Shown: positions 20,119 to 33,061 of the stretch, piece by piece | Layout of the letters: each line of letters starts with the position of its first letter | Numbering within the stretch: the stretch's first letter is position 1 | Origin: Acanthosepion lycidas | Lineage: Eukaryota; Mollusca; Cephalopoda; Sepiida; Sepiidae | Direction of reading: 5' to 3' | NCBI GenBank assembly: GCA_963932145.1 | Contig: OZ010581.1 | Span: 87,954,287 to 88,018,286 of the forward strand | Length of the DNA: 64,000 nucleotides | Program-made: the position numbers and the translations under genes | The notes under the pieces: generated by a model | What the model was told of the DNA's origin: nothing | Seen by the model: only the letters and a program-made list of their open reading frames with translations | Database searches by the model: none

Positions 20119-23100
20119 CCGAGAATATAGTAATAAAGATGAGGACAACAGTACGGACAATGTAAATAGTGTAAATGGTTACAATACTTCATCCCAGAAA
20201 TACAAAAAGTGATTTATATTAATATTAATCCATTTAATTTTAGGTAGAATGAGATAGAAAATAATAATAGATATCGGCATAGACAAATTGATAGGATAAC
20301 TCGACAGTTTCGCTGATTCGTTTGCCTTTTACCGTTTACCAACTCTTTGTGGGTTATGTTTGGATTGTAAGAATATATTTTTGCGAGTGAATGTTGCATT
20401 AACAATTTGAGAAGAAGAATGGTTATCCAGATACAAGTCTTATTTAACCCATATCTGGGGGAAGGCGATGGATTTCTACCTTAATTAAATCCAACAAATA
20501 TTACATTCAAAATCGCATTTACGATTTCTAATTTAAGCCGTTATCCTCCACACTACCTAACTTGCGGCAGAATGATGTAGATGGCGAGGTTTAGTGATTG
20601 ATATATTAGGGTGTTCCGAAAATAGTCCCGTTTTTAACAAAGGGTTATAAAAATAATTTAAGTTTAATATTTAAATATCAATAAAAACAATAAGTTTAAT
20701 TTTCAAACACTGAAACTGATTGCGATGACAAATTCTCGAGTTCATGTTTAAAGAAATTGTTTTTATTTTCCCTGAAAAAATTTTGAAAGACTTTTCAACT
20801 CCTTTTTGGTTTCTGAATGTTCTCTCACATATGAGATGTTGCAGTGACCAAAACAGTAAATCTGTATGTAATAAACCTTAGGAGTATATAGAATATGAAA
20901 GGTCTTCCATCCTAGCGTTCTTAATTTTTTTAGTATGTTTTTCAGAATGTGCCTTTGCATTACCATATAGAAGAATAAAACCTTTTACTCAAACAAGATG
21001 GACATTTTCGACGTAATGTTTAGTTTATCTGATCAAGTAGTAAACACTGCGGTGATGGTTCTTCAATCTTTCAGTGGATATGGGACACGAAAACACTGGA
21101 CACAAAGCAATGACTTGTGGATGGAGTTCTCTTTTGGTTTCTGCACTGCTCTGTTATTACCGCATTATTTTTCGATTTATGTTAACATACATAATAAATG
21201 TTTGGCAGTCATGTTAAAAAAACTGCTTCAGATAGCAAAACGTTGTGTTCTGTTCTCATGCCAAAGTCTCCGAAGTACTAATATTTCTTCTTTACAAGTT
21301 TTCTTTATAATTAGACTCTAATTTCAATGAAACACTATTGGACAGAGATGATAAACAGATTCTAGACGCAGTTTTCTACCATCAAGTCTTGTTTTTGCAT
21401 TGGTAGATTTGCTTATAATGCACAATCGTATAATATGTAATTACCTTGAGAAAACACTAGTAGACATGAACAGACTAAAGTGAATAGATAAATAGAGCAA
21501 TGAATTATAGATAGAGAGATAGGTAATGTTTGTATTATTAGTGATTTGCTAGCAAAGTTTTTCATGAAAACCTATTATCATACATCATCTTTGCACTGTT
21601 ATCTTCCCTTAGCATATAGGCGCTTTTACACTGGAGGTTTTCGTCAGCGTATCTGTACAAATAACAGATGTAAAAAAATACAATAAGATGTTTAGATGTT
21701 TTTCTAAGTGATATATAAAAATACAATAATTTCTTTAGATCGATATAATTTTTTCTAATAATCCCAATTACAACAGAAATTACAGATGTTTTGCACGGTC
21801 CCTATGAGTCTAGTGCCTGACAGCAGGAAAATGTGTCTGAAAAGTTATTTGGAAAAATGATCTTAGTAATGATATTCAAATATATATTTTACAATACTTC
21901 TCATAAGGATATTCATGAGAAGTTTGAAAATGTTTTCTCATAAACATTAATTTAACTCTGTATACTAAGGGTTTTTTGTTTTTTCTTAAATATCAGAATT
22001 TAATTTGTTTCATTGGGGAACAAATTAAGATATAAAGTAGCATTCATTTTGATTCTTCGAATTTGCTATATTGTAATGGATTCATTCGTTTTCTACGGTT
22101 TATCAACACTTTACAGTTTATTTAAAGCCAAAAAAATATTTTTATATAGTTAGACTTTTTTGTAGATAATGATTTAGTGATACAAATCTTACTAATTAAT
22201 CCATAACTGAGGGGAACAGGTTCATTCGTACATTTCCCAATGGCATTTACTTGTAAGAGAATATAACGAACAATTCCGAGCAATTCTCCATTATACCACC
22301 CGCACATACAAGTTTAAAATACACGATATTCCCAAGTGGTCAACCATCTAGGTGATGATCAGGTTCGAGGTTTAACTTCGGTGATTGTACGGGAACGGGT
22401 GTTTTAACGTGATATGGCCGTAAGTCTTGCTATTTTGTGGAAAGCAATATTTCATTTTTTACCAGTTACTATCGCTTCTTGTGTTGATATGAGCAACATC
22501 CGTTGTTAGCAATTATAATATTAAGTGAGACAATATCGAAAATGTTATTTTTTTTTGTGAAAACTATGCCTGCAGTTATGCAGTATAAAATGCATTAGCC
22601 AATACTAAACACTTCCCCATAAACAATATTGAGCGTAATTTCAGGAGCCTTCTTTGTTTAACACATTCATTATTATTTATAGCTTAAATGTCTGATGGTA
22701 ACTTCTCCTTTTAAATCTTCTTGTTGGGCAAAGGCTTCAAACTAATTAAAGAATCACACATTTCGATTTCGAAAATTTTACCTTTATATTCATTTTAAAA
22801 ATCTCGATTTATGCACGAATATATGCAGCAGTTTATTAATTATATTGAATTAATTATATTAATTTAATTATGAAAATATTAATATTATTAACTCAATCAT
22901 TAATATAATGAAGTATGTATCATGAAACCGGGCATTATAATTGAATCACTACATAAATGTACACAGTTCATTAACAAATACATGATTTATGGTGGACAGG
23001 AGAGGGTTGAAAAAAATTATTTATCAAAATTGTTATTTTTCAGATATTATTAATCTTCATCATAATAAAAGTAAACGTGTGTAAGGATATATGCAGACTC

Positions 23101-23520
23101 AGTATATCGATGACTGTATGGTTGGTCCGCTTACTAATGTTTTTCTGATGTTATATCAAAAGGAATTTGAATTTCATAGGACTAGCTATCACGAAATATA
23201 ATAAGTTGTACCTCTGTATTATGAGAAATTGTACCTGGTTATATTGTAATCGTAGCAGAGAGAAGCATTAACACTCTTCATCGGAGTATGCTAGCGACCA
23301 AACATTTTTTTTAGAAAATTTAGCATTGATACCTGGTGACAGAGATTGATAATGTTTTATACGCCAAGTGAGTACACACGCCTTCACGTGAACTCATTTG
23401 TTGGAACTATATAACAGAGATAGTTCACATTAAGCAAAACGCGTTGACTGGGGGATGTGTTGCTCAAAGCAAGCAGGTTTTTCTTAATCTTTAAAATAGA
23501 GCATCAATATTAAATAGAAA
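20119..23520. other. gene-free stretch, nothing recognised
   Basis: AT-rich sequence with no recognisable coding remnant. A 107-codon open frame at 20998-21321 has no identifiable domain and no neighbouring exon signals I trust. No tandem arrays of note. Confidence 0.5.
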
Positions 23521-23555
23521 ACTGAATATTTTCTAATAAATTCAGTAATCTTACT

Positions 23556-23591
23556 CTGATGAGTGAACGTGGGTCTTCGAAACATCAAGTC
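23556..23591 (+). ncRNA. possible hammerhead ribozyme relic
   Basis: CTGATGA (23556-23562) is followed after 16 bases by GAAAC (23579-23583) and then, across ATCAA, by GTC (23589-23591). This is the hammerhead core order with a minimal 2-bp stem III (AC/GT), as known in Penelope-like retroelement hammerheads. The stem II bases pair poorly and I find no good stem I, so it is at best degenerate. It sits just upstream of a terminal palindrome of the repeat element at 23620-24935. Confidence 0.35.
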
Positions 23592-23619
23592 AAACTTTCA
23601 GATATATATACGAAAAAAT

Positions 23620-24929
23620 ATAGTTTTAAGATATACTATATTTACGGGTAATTTAACCCGTAAATATAGTATATCTTAAAACTCAATATCAGGGATGGAC
23701 GTATGAAAATATAAAAGTGGACATTCTCAACACCCAGCGGCGACAGTGTTTCTTGCTTCAACGCAAGTGATTTGGATTTTGTTTTTAATTTCCCATCTAT
23801 GTCTATAAAGCACTGTGCTGTTCGCGTATTTACTAATTGTAAAGTATCTTTTGTGTGTGTAATTTCTTTGTTTCAAAAGTCCTTCTATGTATATTTTACA
23901 AAAGTTACACCTATGTATATTTTTTCTTCGTTATCTGCTGATTTTACAGTGGCTTCATATATTACAGTGTTTCGAAAGGAATTGCGATTTAAGAGACATT
24001 CATTTTTTGATCTACAGTTAAGTGAGTTTGATTTGTGCCGGTCGGTTTGTTGGTCGTTTTCCTGTTGTGCTTTTCTTTTATTACTTGTGTCATGTTCTTT
24101 AGGCAGTTGTGGCTGATTTTTACTGTACTTTTATCTGATATCTTGTGGAGAGTGCTTGGTAGGCGGTGGAAGTGGGGAAGTGCTTGGACATGAGTTTAAT
24201 GAACATTTTTCCTACGTTTGTTTTTATGTTTTTGCTGGACGGTTTGTTGAATCATATGATGTTTTTTTTCCTATTGGATTTTTTGTGATATGCCAGTACT
24301 GCTGAAAATTCACTAAATTTTAAGGCTGTTTCATAATCTTTCTTGGCTTCGAAGATTATAAAACAGCTCAACACACACTATCAAATAGACGATCAGAACT
24401 CATTTCAAAATACAGACACGAAAACCAATTTTACTATGATACTTAAAAATTGAAAACTAAAGACGAAAAAGAAAATAAAAATAAAATAAATAAAAATAGA
24501 TATGAATAATAATTTAATCCAGATCAGTAAATAATAAATAAGTTAATTAAATAATAAAGAAATTAGTAAATTATGAATACACGCTTTATTACAAGTAGTC
24601 GTAATAATAACAATAAGCAATAAATAATAAACTTAATAACTTTATAAAATAACGACAAAACTCATTCGGATTCACAATTATTTCCACTCAATAACACATA
24701 CAACTACTGAAAATATTACCGCTCACCCAATGATTGTTAGAATAATAAATAGACTTAACAGTTGAGCCAAAACAATGTACATGACTTGGCTATTGCATTT
24801 AAGCATGAAACAGAATGTCGGTGCTAAGTGTTGACCTTAATGTTCACTTTTATATTTACATACACTCTATCCCTGATATCGAGCAATTTAACTCAAATAT
24901 AGCATACCATAAAACTATATATTGATCTA

Positions 24930-24935
<6 letters not shown>
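23620..24935. mobile_element. unclassified ~1.3-kb repeat element with inverted ends
   Basis: The left end (23683-23750: ATATCAGGGATGGACGTATG, AATATAAAAGTGGACATT, then GCTTCAACGC) is matched in inverse by the right end (24810-24900: ATATCAGGGATAGAGTGTAT, AATATAAAAGTGAACATT on the minus strand). The right half read on the minus strand is related to 46048-47040 (AGTGAACAT, GTCAACACTTAG and, far inside, TTTTCAATTTTTAAGTA). The piece at 23765-23840 is related to 47137-47205. An interior hairpin lies at 24325-24367 (16-bp stem, one mismatch). No coding domain is recognised. The right end abuts a (CA)n(TA)n tract. Confidence 0.55.
23622..23683. repeat. perfect palindrome, 28-bp stem, 6-nt loop
   Basis: The arm AGTTTTAAGATATACTATAT (and eight more bases) at 23622-23649 is exactly complementary to 23656-23683, around the loop AATTTA. 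It lies at the left terminus of the 23620-24935 element, whose other end carries a single, diverged copy of the arm. Confidence 0.9.

Positions 24936-24963
<28 letters not shown>
24929..24963. repeat. (CA)n(TA)n microsatellite
   Basis: Nine CA units followed by nine TA units, immediately beyond the right end of the 1.3-kb repeat element. Confidence 0.9.
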
Positions 24964-24964
<1 letters not shown>

Positions 24965-27528
24965 ATAAATCGTTATAAAGATATTCTTTAAAGGTAGGAA
25001 TTATTTAATATAATGTAGACTATTTTTTCATAGTATCCTATTTGACAGACCATTGAGCAAGAACGAACAACTTTTATAAAGGGAAAAACATGTCACTCTG
25101 TTCAACTGTGTGTTCTTTGACTGTTTAGATTGTTTGGGGGGGGGCGAAAGCGGTAGCTTTTTACGCCGTTCTCATTTCCACTATTTCATTCGGTAATTTA
25201 ACCTCGAGGTTATTTTTTTGTCGTTTACTGCGACCTGTCTCTTTCATGGAGGTTTTTCACGCAAATCTAAGTCAGTGTCAATGCTTTGAACAATGTAAAC
25301 GAAGTGTTCATCTGTAACCTTGTCATTCATGGTACTTTTTTTATTAAATCTTGCTAACGTTGCCAAGAATGTTTCAGTTTTGTAAGTCGCGGATTTTCTT
25401 TAAAAAGCATCGTGAAGACACTGGGGTCATAATTCTCCGTTCATTGCCAAAAGCTTCACATTCACAGGTATTTTCGTTCAGATCGTCTACATGAACTTTT
25501 TGTCTGCACCTTTAAATCAACGAAACTGTTAAGAAATCCTGCCGTTAAAACCGGATTTTCCGGTGAATAAGTGTATTGATTGTCAGGTACATTTAGGCAG
25601 ATATAAATCCGTAAATATAGAGAGAGTATGATAGGTTTTACACACACTAAAACACATGATACAATACCTTTATGAATATTTTATACGCAAAATTATTTAA
25701 CATTTTAAGTTTGAATCAAATACTGTTATGTTTATGTAAAAGATTACAGTACAATCTATTTTTATTAATCAAGACTGGATACATATTTGGAAGCTAGTTT
25801 TGAGTCATTTGTTTTTCAGTTTTCATTTCTTCGTTGTTGGCCAATGGTAACCTCTTAGTCATATAAATTTTAATTCAAAATGTCTATTTTGAAGTCTATG
25901 AAATCTACAATTTTGTATTGCATGATTTATATTTGGAAATTTTCTTAAATATTATAATTACTCTCAAATAAACGAGGGAGAAGTTTATTTTTATTATATA
26001 TACAAGTGTAAACTATATTCCAGCAATTGCCGCAAGTGGTTGTTTATTTGTATAAATTCATCTTTTAATCCTAACGACAATCATCATAAAAAAACACTAA
26101 TACAGTCTTTTTTTCATTTATGAAGCGACAAATGATTGTGGGCTTTATGTTTGCGTTTTACTTGTCCTTATCTTGCTTTTTATCGTCATACAATTATGAG
26201 AGATGCATTATTAGACCTTCTTCAAGAAACTTTTGCATTCAGTAAATGCTCAAAAGTTCTTATCGTCATAAAATTTTGAGTTGCATTATCAGAACTTCTT
26301 CAAGGATCTTTTGCTTTTAGTAAACGCTTACAAGTTTGAACTGAACATTTTATTGAGCATACGTGAGTAAATTATATTCACCCGACTGTCAAAACTAGTG
26401 GAAATTCGTTAATTGGTCCCTGTTCAGTCTATTACAATGACTGGCCCATGAATTATCTCCCGACCTCGATTATTGTGGCAAATTAGATGGTGTAATTTAG
26501 GATTTTTAAAACAAAAAGTTGCTAGATAGTATTTAATTTTATACTTGGCCGATGAGATTATTGGAGCCTAGCTTTTCTATTCTCACATGATTAGCCATAC
26601 CTGATATGTAGTCTAGATTACGAGTTTTCAATGTTATTCCTGGCTTACCTATTGATGAAGAGCCGACACACAACTAAGTTGATGGTGAAAAGTCGGAAAT
26701 TTCGTTTAAACACTTCGAATTTTTGAATTTCCAACGAATTATTGTTTATTGTGAAATAAAAAATGTATACATATTTTGGTGAATTCTTCAATAGTTTATA
26801 CAATTTGCTAATAGATTTGTAGTCGAACTGGATTAGTTACTATTTAAAGGAAGAAGAAACTCCAAAACTTGGAACGCTGGCTTTCAAGGTGAGTATGAAC
26901 TCTCGATTCAAAAGTTGAGAAAGAAAAGAATTATTCTATTTTCATTCCCCATTAATTTCACGTTGTGTAGAATTAACCTGGCTTAGAATATATCCATATA
27001 ATTGTTTGCAATCTCGCATGAAATGTACGTATGAAATAATTTTTAAAATTCTCACTTTATTTGATGTAAGCATATGTCGCATCTCTTGTGGTTTCGTGTT
27101 CTAATATATCATGAGAAATATGAAATGATCGAAAAAAGCTTGAACTTTATATATTGAATATTAGAACAATTCCAAACGTATTTGTTCAAAATCGATTGTA
27201 GAACACTGTATGCAACACGAAAATATTTCTTGTTTATAGTTAAGTAACACGCTTTTGTTTACGTAAAATGTATATAAACATCATCAATCATTCTCGTATG
27301 GATATTAAATTCATACCATTAACAGTGATGATTCTCGTGTTTACATTCAGTGAAGTTCAGGTTATTTGTCGAAAGACAGCGATATGATGTCGTATACTTG
27401 ATTTTTTAATATTATTATTTGTTTCCGCATTAAGAATCCATTGCGAGAGTTTAAAAGGTCTTTGGAAATATCTTGAGCAGACTTTATCGTTTCTCATGCA
27501 CTTACACTCTATAAAATATATAAATATG

Positions 27529-27530
<2 letters not shown>
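24964..27530. other. gene-free stretch with an 80-bp tandem duplication
   Basis: No gene recognised. 26181-26260 and 26261-26338 are two tandem units of ~80 bp (both starting TATCGTCATA, both with CTTCTTCAAG), about 15-20% diverged. A G-run lies at 25135-25144. Confidence 0.6.

Positions 27531-27584
<54 letters not shown>
27531..27584. repeat. (TA)n microsatellite
   Basis: An uninterrupted TA tract of about 54 bases. Confidence 0.95.
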
Positions 27585-27586
<2 letters not shown>

Positions 27587-29315
27587 TGAATAAGAGCCAT
27601 CTTAAACGCAAACATATATACTCTTTCGATAAATGTTTTATGATTTACTCAATGGATTTATATATATTCTAAGCACGTTCCCATTTTCAGGTATTATCAA
27701 AAAAGTTTGCCTATCAGTTACATGCATATATAACTGAAGTTGAAAACTATGTTTAACGGACATTGAAAGGAGATAGAGAAAGAGAGAATGGGTAGATTGA
27801 GAAATAGGGTGTGTGAAATAGAATAAGATAAATGCTTAAATATTATTTATAATTCTGTTATCTTCGCGTATAGTCTTCTTTTTTTATCACGCACGCGCGC
27901 ACACACAGACATATGTACGTATGTAAAGAAAGACGTATAATTCTATTTGATTTGACTACGCTTTGTGCTAAACAGTTAAAGCGCTAATGGTGTTTGAACA
28001 TAAATAGGTTTGGGTATGCATGAATGTTTTCAAAATCAAACACACCGTTAGCGTCACCATGGGCTGTCAAAAACAAAACAAAACTGAATGACGCAGAACT
28101 TAAAAGCAGTCAAATAAAATAGGTTTCTTTACCCTTTGAAAAAAACAAAAAACAAAAAACAAAACACAGAGAAAAGGAATTCAATAAGAGTTTCTCATAT
28201 AACCACTAATCATATTACTTGTTTACCTTCAACTATTATTCAACTCCAATTTCGAAAGCAGATTATCAGAGTAGTTAATATTTTGTGAGAGGATGTACAG
28301 TTAGCGTTAGGTTTATCCGCGCGAAAAATGGAATTAGCGAATTATGTTCAAATTCTAGTCTAATCTGTTGCGTTTATCATGTCAAATTGGTATTCCTAGT
28401 CTTGAGACCCGGCCAGACTATGAGAAAAACTTTAAATTTTATGTCATTTTCAAAGCATCTGGACAGTACTCCATTATCTTTCCCCAAACGTCATTGCAAT
28501 TTTAAAATAACAGAGAAAATGGATTTGTAGAGAGTCATGATTGCCTATATCCTGAAGGAAGACGGCATTTAAAAAATCTATTTACCGTGGAATGACTGAC
28601 GCCACAGAATCTTTTCTACCCCTAAAATTTAGCCTGAGATGTATATATGCCATAAATATTAATAAAAATGATTCCGGATCTTTTTGTTTATCTGTTTGGT
28701 AACAAAGTTTCAGAAGATACATGCTAGTTGAAATAGTTACGCGTTGTCCAGAAATGTCAGAAATCTGTGTTAGCATTAATAAATTAGTAATTTCTGGATG
28801 TTTTGAGATATGAACAAAATGTTTCATATTTGAAAAAAATAAAAATAAAAACAATATTATTGATATTACTAACATGCCCTTAGTCAAGTGGAAAGAATAG
28901 TATTGTTTTACCTCAATATCGCAATATTACATTTAATTGGTGCCAAATATCGATCTGGCATTGAGAACCGCAATTAGCTGAGTTGCAGGCTGAAAAACAC
29001 AGTAATAGTTCATGTAACTAGAATCAAACTCAATACATTGGCAGATTATTTTGCTAAGAATATTTTTAACCCACGAGTCTAAAAGTGCTATTGTAATTTA
29101 ATATTTGTAATAAATAACCTCTAAAGTAACGTCTGCATGATATATGTCAACAATACGCCATTTTCTAGTCAGGTTGCACCAAATATAGAGAATCATATCA
29201 AGGCTGGGACTCCCTACACTCACTTTTTAATTTTGATAGATTTCAAATTTGTTTACGCTACTTTTAGGGTAATTACATATTTTCAACCTTGCAAACACAC
29301 AATGGTAAAAATGAA
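27585..29315. other. gene-free stretch, nothing recognised
   Basis: AT-rich sequence with a short CA/CG run near 27890-27905 and A-rich stretches. Open frames of 81 and 101 codons (28285-28530 plus, 28887-28582 minus) show no domain. Confidence 0.5.
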
Positions 29316-29389
29316 GCTCGTCAGACAATTTGCCATGAAAAAGGTTATTTTCTGACGAGCCCCATTTATTTTAACCAATTCAAACCTTT

Positions 29390-29650
29390 ACAGCTAATAG
29401 ACACCATGATGATTCTACGGAGTCGAATCACTCTCATTCCCTCCATATTCCAGCTGTGTGAAGAAAAAGTTTCAGGCGGCTTCCCCACACCTAAGAACCG
29501 CTGCTTTGTGGAACAGACTGCCGCGCGGATTCGTTTCCAGACGGTACAATCTTGAACATCTACAAATTACGGGTTTAATTGTTAACTCATATCCTCATAT
29601 TCCATACTCTTCCTACTCTTACATTCAAATCACACACATAATTCAGTAAT
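29390..29650 (+). pseudogene. jockey/CR1-type LINE C-terminal tail
   Basis: Readings in two frames give 'SRITLIPSIFQL', then 'KKFQAASPHLRTAALWNRLP' and 'RRYNLEHLQ'. This is the 'R....S.FPRTAALWNRLP..CFPD.YNL..FK' pattern that ends the reverse transcriptase polyprotein of a common jockey/CR1-type LINE. The same tail occurs at 50777-51121 on the minus strand. Only the last ~90 codons survive, with a frameshift. A 10-bp perfect hairpin (29316-29325 with 29351-29360) lies just upstream. Confidence 0.6.
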
Positions 29651-32025
29651 ACTCTAACTTAAGTGGCTCTTGAGCCTGTATTAGGTGAATATTATTAGAA
29701 TAAAATCATCGAATGTCGTTTTAATGTCATTGTAATTTCTGGCATTTGATTATTCAGACAATTCTCTATTTAAGAGAAATGATAATTATTAGATTTCACC
29801 AAATTTGATGTGTAGACAATTGACAGGTAGAACCTCGTAGAAACTGCTACAGATTATATTTCATCGTTAAAATACGTATTCTGGCAGAGTCATGAAAAAT
29901 ATATCTTTTGTTATTATAGGCGTTTGATATAGATTGCATCAACTGCATTTCGGACTATTTAATTTGGTTGAACAGAAAGTTTCTTGTAAACAATATATTG
30001 TACGCCTCAGTAACATCAACAACGGAACTTATTTTCTTAATTTAACTTTGAATCGGCTGCATCACAAAAAACTTCGTCTGTAGGCTTCGTTGGAGGATTA
30101 AATTATTGTAAGCGTTTAACTGTGAGGATATCCAGATATTCATGGATCTATCTCAGAAAAAAATCAAAATACTTCACTTATATGGGCAGTTTTCAAAACA
30201 TTTCGTTGGAAAAGTTTCAGCCTCGATTGTATATTTAAAAGAAATCACAAGAGTGCATCAACGAAAATGTAGAACAACGAAAGTAAAGTAACACGCTTCA
30301 CAAGAGAAAGAAAAGACCAATTAGCTACATAAAAAGTAGCCGTAATGAAAAAACCAAAAACATCGAACATGAGCTGCATTGGAGAAGGAAAAAAATTGTG
30401 ATAAAGAAATAATTAATTAGAAACATTATTGATGCTATATGGATAGCATGCCAAGCCTGCCGTCTAGTGAGGATTCTATAAGCAAACCTTTACATCATAA
30501 AAGATTTCTTTTGAAGATAAAGATAATTCTAGAAAGAAAGGATACATGAAAGAAATTATATTTATTCCAAATTTTACTATAAAGTACTTAATGTATCCTT
30601 AGATATTTCGAATGTTAGATCAAGTCTAACAGAAAATACTGCAAAAGCTACCACTATTACTAGTGACCGTGAATGTTGTCTGTAGTTTTTGTTTAAGAAT
30701 CTTATGAAATCTACTACTACAGAGGGCCACATTATAGGCATTCAATTAAGTCGTCACAGCTAGGAAGAATTTTAAGCTTAAAAAATCTTTTTACAACCAT
30801 TTATGCTGGCTAAAACCTGAATGTGTGAAGGCGAGCCATTAGACCAGGCTTCTCTTGTTTCAGACATCTTAACGATTTCATATATTAGTCAGGGAACGTT
30901 TCAGTCCATTATATCTAAATCAATGAATAATGGCCATTTTAAGTTATTTACTATGTGAGAATTTTGATGGACATGCAGATTCACGTAGTAAATTTCTTTG
31001 CGTTCATGCGTAAAGATTTTAAGATTTCACTTTTATTGACACATGAACCATATCATTACCTCCATAGTTACTAACTCAATCTCTCATAATTTTGAAGCTT
31101 CGAGGATATATATATATATCGCTCTGCAATTAACAACTATATATTTATTTCAGCTTATCTCTAAAATTGCAGCCGAGCATTATGATATAAAATGTAAGAA
31201 AGTAGAAAATGAAAAGTTTGTCAGGTTGCATCTCAAAAGATATCCTCACCGAAAGTACAGTATTTGCCATCATGTAACATTTCTCTATATATATCGTCAT
31301 AATACGGTATTTTTTTGTAAATAAGCAGATAATATACAGACATTATAACATGTATTACAAAAATCTACATTAGTCTGACACAAGACTAAAATGTAGAGTA
31401 CTTGGTAAAATTCGATATTACTATGACAGTAGTAGTTTTGAAATTAGATTTAGTTTAATAAGGTATTAGGTTTTCATTACATTTGTAGGTTTTCTTTTAC
31501 ATTGATCATCGAAAAAACTTTGTAGGCTGGTGAATTTGTTCTCCTTTTGGTGCTGGTATTTATGCTTGATAGAAATTATATAAAACCAAAACAAAGACAA
31601 TGTAAATTAAAGCCGAGAAAAGTCTAAATCTGTAATCAGTGGAGGAATAGAAATAATAAGTGGAAAGAAGGGACAAAATATGAATTAATGTAAGAAGAAA
31701 AGCTTAAAAGTTTAGTAAAAATGAAAGAACATGAAATAAAAAAAGGAAACAAAGACCAAATGAACAGGAAGAAAATTCTATAAAAGAAACAGAAAACGAT
31801 CAAAAGAAATGCGAATACAAATCTGAAAACAAGAAATCTAATTTTGGATTGAAGCAAAAGATTCAAGCTTTTTTTCTTAACAAAAATCTTATCGCTATAA
31901 ATTCACATTATTCAGTATGTCAAAGTATCATTGATATTTATGACCATCTTTCCTGTCAGTTGCCAAGCACATCATAAAATAACGATCCGATTTTAGTATG
32001 ATAAATTTTCTTTATATTGAATTTG

Positions 32026-32026
<1 letters not shown>
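29651..32026. other. gene-free stretch, nothing recognised
   Basis: AT-rich DNA. Open frames at 31043-31324 (plus) and 31866-31636 (minus) are low in information and match nothing I know. Confidence 0.5.
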
Positions 32027-32071
<45 letters not shown>

Positions 32072-32092
32072 AGTGAGAGAGAGAGAGAAAGA
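32027..32092. repeat. (TA)n followed by (GA)n microsatellite
   Basis: A TA tract from 32029 to 32069 followed by a GA-rich run to about 32092. Confidence 0.95.
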
Positions 32093-32498
32093 AAGTGTGA
32101 GTTTGTGTGCGTGTTTTATATATGCTTAATATGGATCCACTGAAATCATAGTCTGAAGTGACGGATAGTGAGAGTACACTGCCAGCTTACAGTCACTTTT
32201 AAACAAACACGGAGAAATATTTTTCGCATTATATTTCGCTTAGCTTTTGATATCGTAGATATGGCAATACATTTCGTTTGGTTATCGACAATGATCAGCT
32301 TGTCCATGAATAAATGATCTGTAGAATACGAAAAGGTAGGTTGTTAATGAAACGCTAATCTATGTTTCTTTTAGGAAAATTACACTAGGAGACATGTAAC
32401 TAGATTTTTAACTCTTCTAAAATCTTATGACAACCAATAAATTACTGATTTTACAAGAACATTATAAAGATGAATAAACAATTTATTTTTTATGTTAA

Positions 32499-32572
32499 AC
32501 CTAATCCTAATCCTAATACTATGCAATATATGGGGGGGGGGCATATGTGTGTGCATATGTGTGTGTGTGTGT
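32499..32572. repeat. short (CCTAAT)3, G-run and (GT)n cluster
   Basis: ACCTAATCCTAATCCTAATA at 32499-32519 is followed by a 10-G run and GT/ATGTGT repeats to 32572. It is simple-sequence DNA; the CCTAAT units are too few to call telomeric. Confidence 0.6.
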
Positions 32573-32839
32573 TTCATATTGTGAAATAATTCGAAAAATA
32601 AAACGCCTTTAAGGTAATGGTATATAATAAAATTAGTAACCTCCTCCTTCAGGTTTAAACTTAATGTTTTGTTTAGTATTGGCTAATTCTTTTATTGTTT
32701 TGTAATGTAGTAGTAGTAACAATTTCATGTTGAGTTTACACAGATTCTTTTCGATTGTAGATGTGATAGAGTTAGTAGGCAGGATAATATATTACTTGAT
32801 TCATTGGGTTTCTCAGGAGGAGGCGTATTTTTGCTCTGA

Positions 32840-33061
32840 AATATTTTTTAGGCTTTTTTGTTTCGAATTGAATATAAAATAATTAGGGTACTGGAGAAGT
32901 TTGAAAGTGTTTTCTCCTCTACTCCTACTGAAGAAGGAGTTTACTACATCGTCTGTAATAACTGTCACAAAGAATACGTAGGAGAAACCTCAAAGAATCT
33001 AAACAAAAGATTATATGAACACATTTTACAATATAATGCATCAAATAACGAGACTGACTAA
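32840..33061 (+). pseudogene. Penelope-like GIY-YIG endonuclease fragment
   Basis: The open frame 32858-33061 contains 'EEGVYYIVCNNCHKEYVGET', then 'NLNKRLYEH'. This is the GIY...YVG core with the C-x2-C metal pair, the conserved Arg and the downstream Glu-His of Penelope-like endonucleases. The reading begins inside the linker before the domain and ends at a stop soon after the 'R..EH' helix. The rest of the domain and the reverse transcriptase are missing. It is a short fossil, separate in sequence from those at 10740 and 4190. Confidence 0.65.

Noticed and set aside
20608..20640. TTAGGGTGTTCCGAAAATAG resembling a mariner terminus
   Set aside because: No matching inverted end or transposase remnant was found nearby.
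20998..21321. 107-codon open frame that could be a host exon
   Set aside because: Single ATG-to-stop frame with no domain, ordinary AT-rich composition and no supporting neighbour; not distinguishable from chance.
26648..26712. TTGATGAAG...GGAAATTTCG resembling a hammerhead relic
   Set aside because: The first core base is wrong, GAAA is not in the right context and stem II does not pair; too weak to list.
32499..32519. CCTAAT repeats resembling telomere sequence
   Set aside because: Only about three units and not the TTAGGG motif; better treated as simple sequence.
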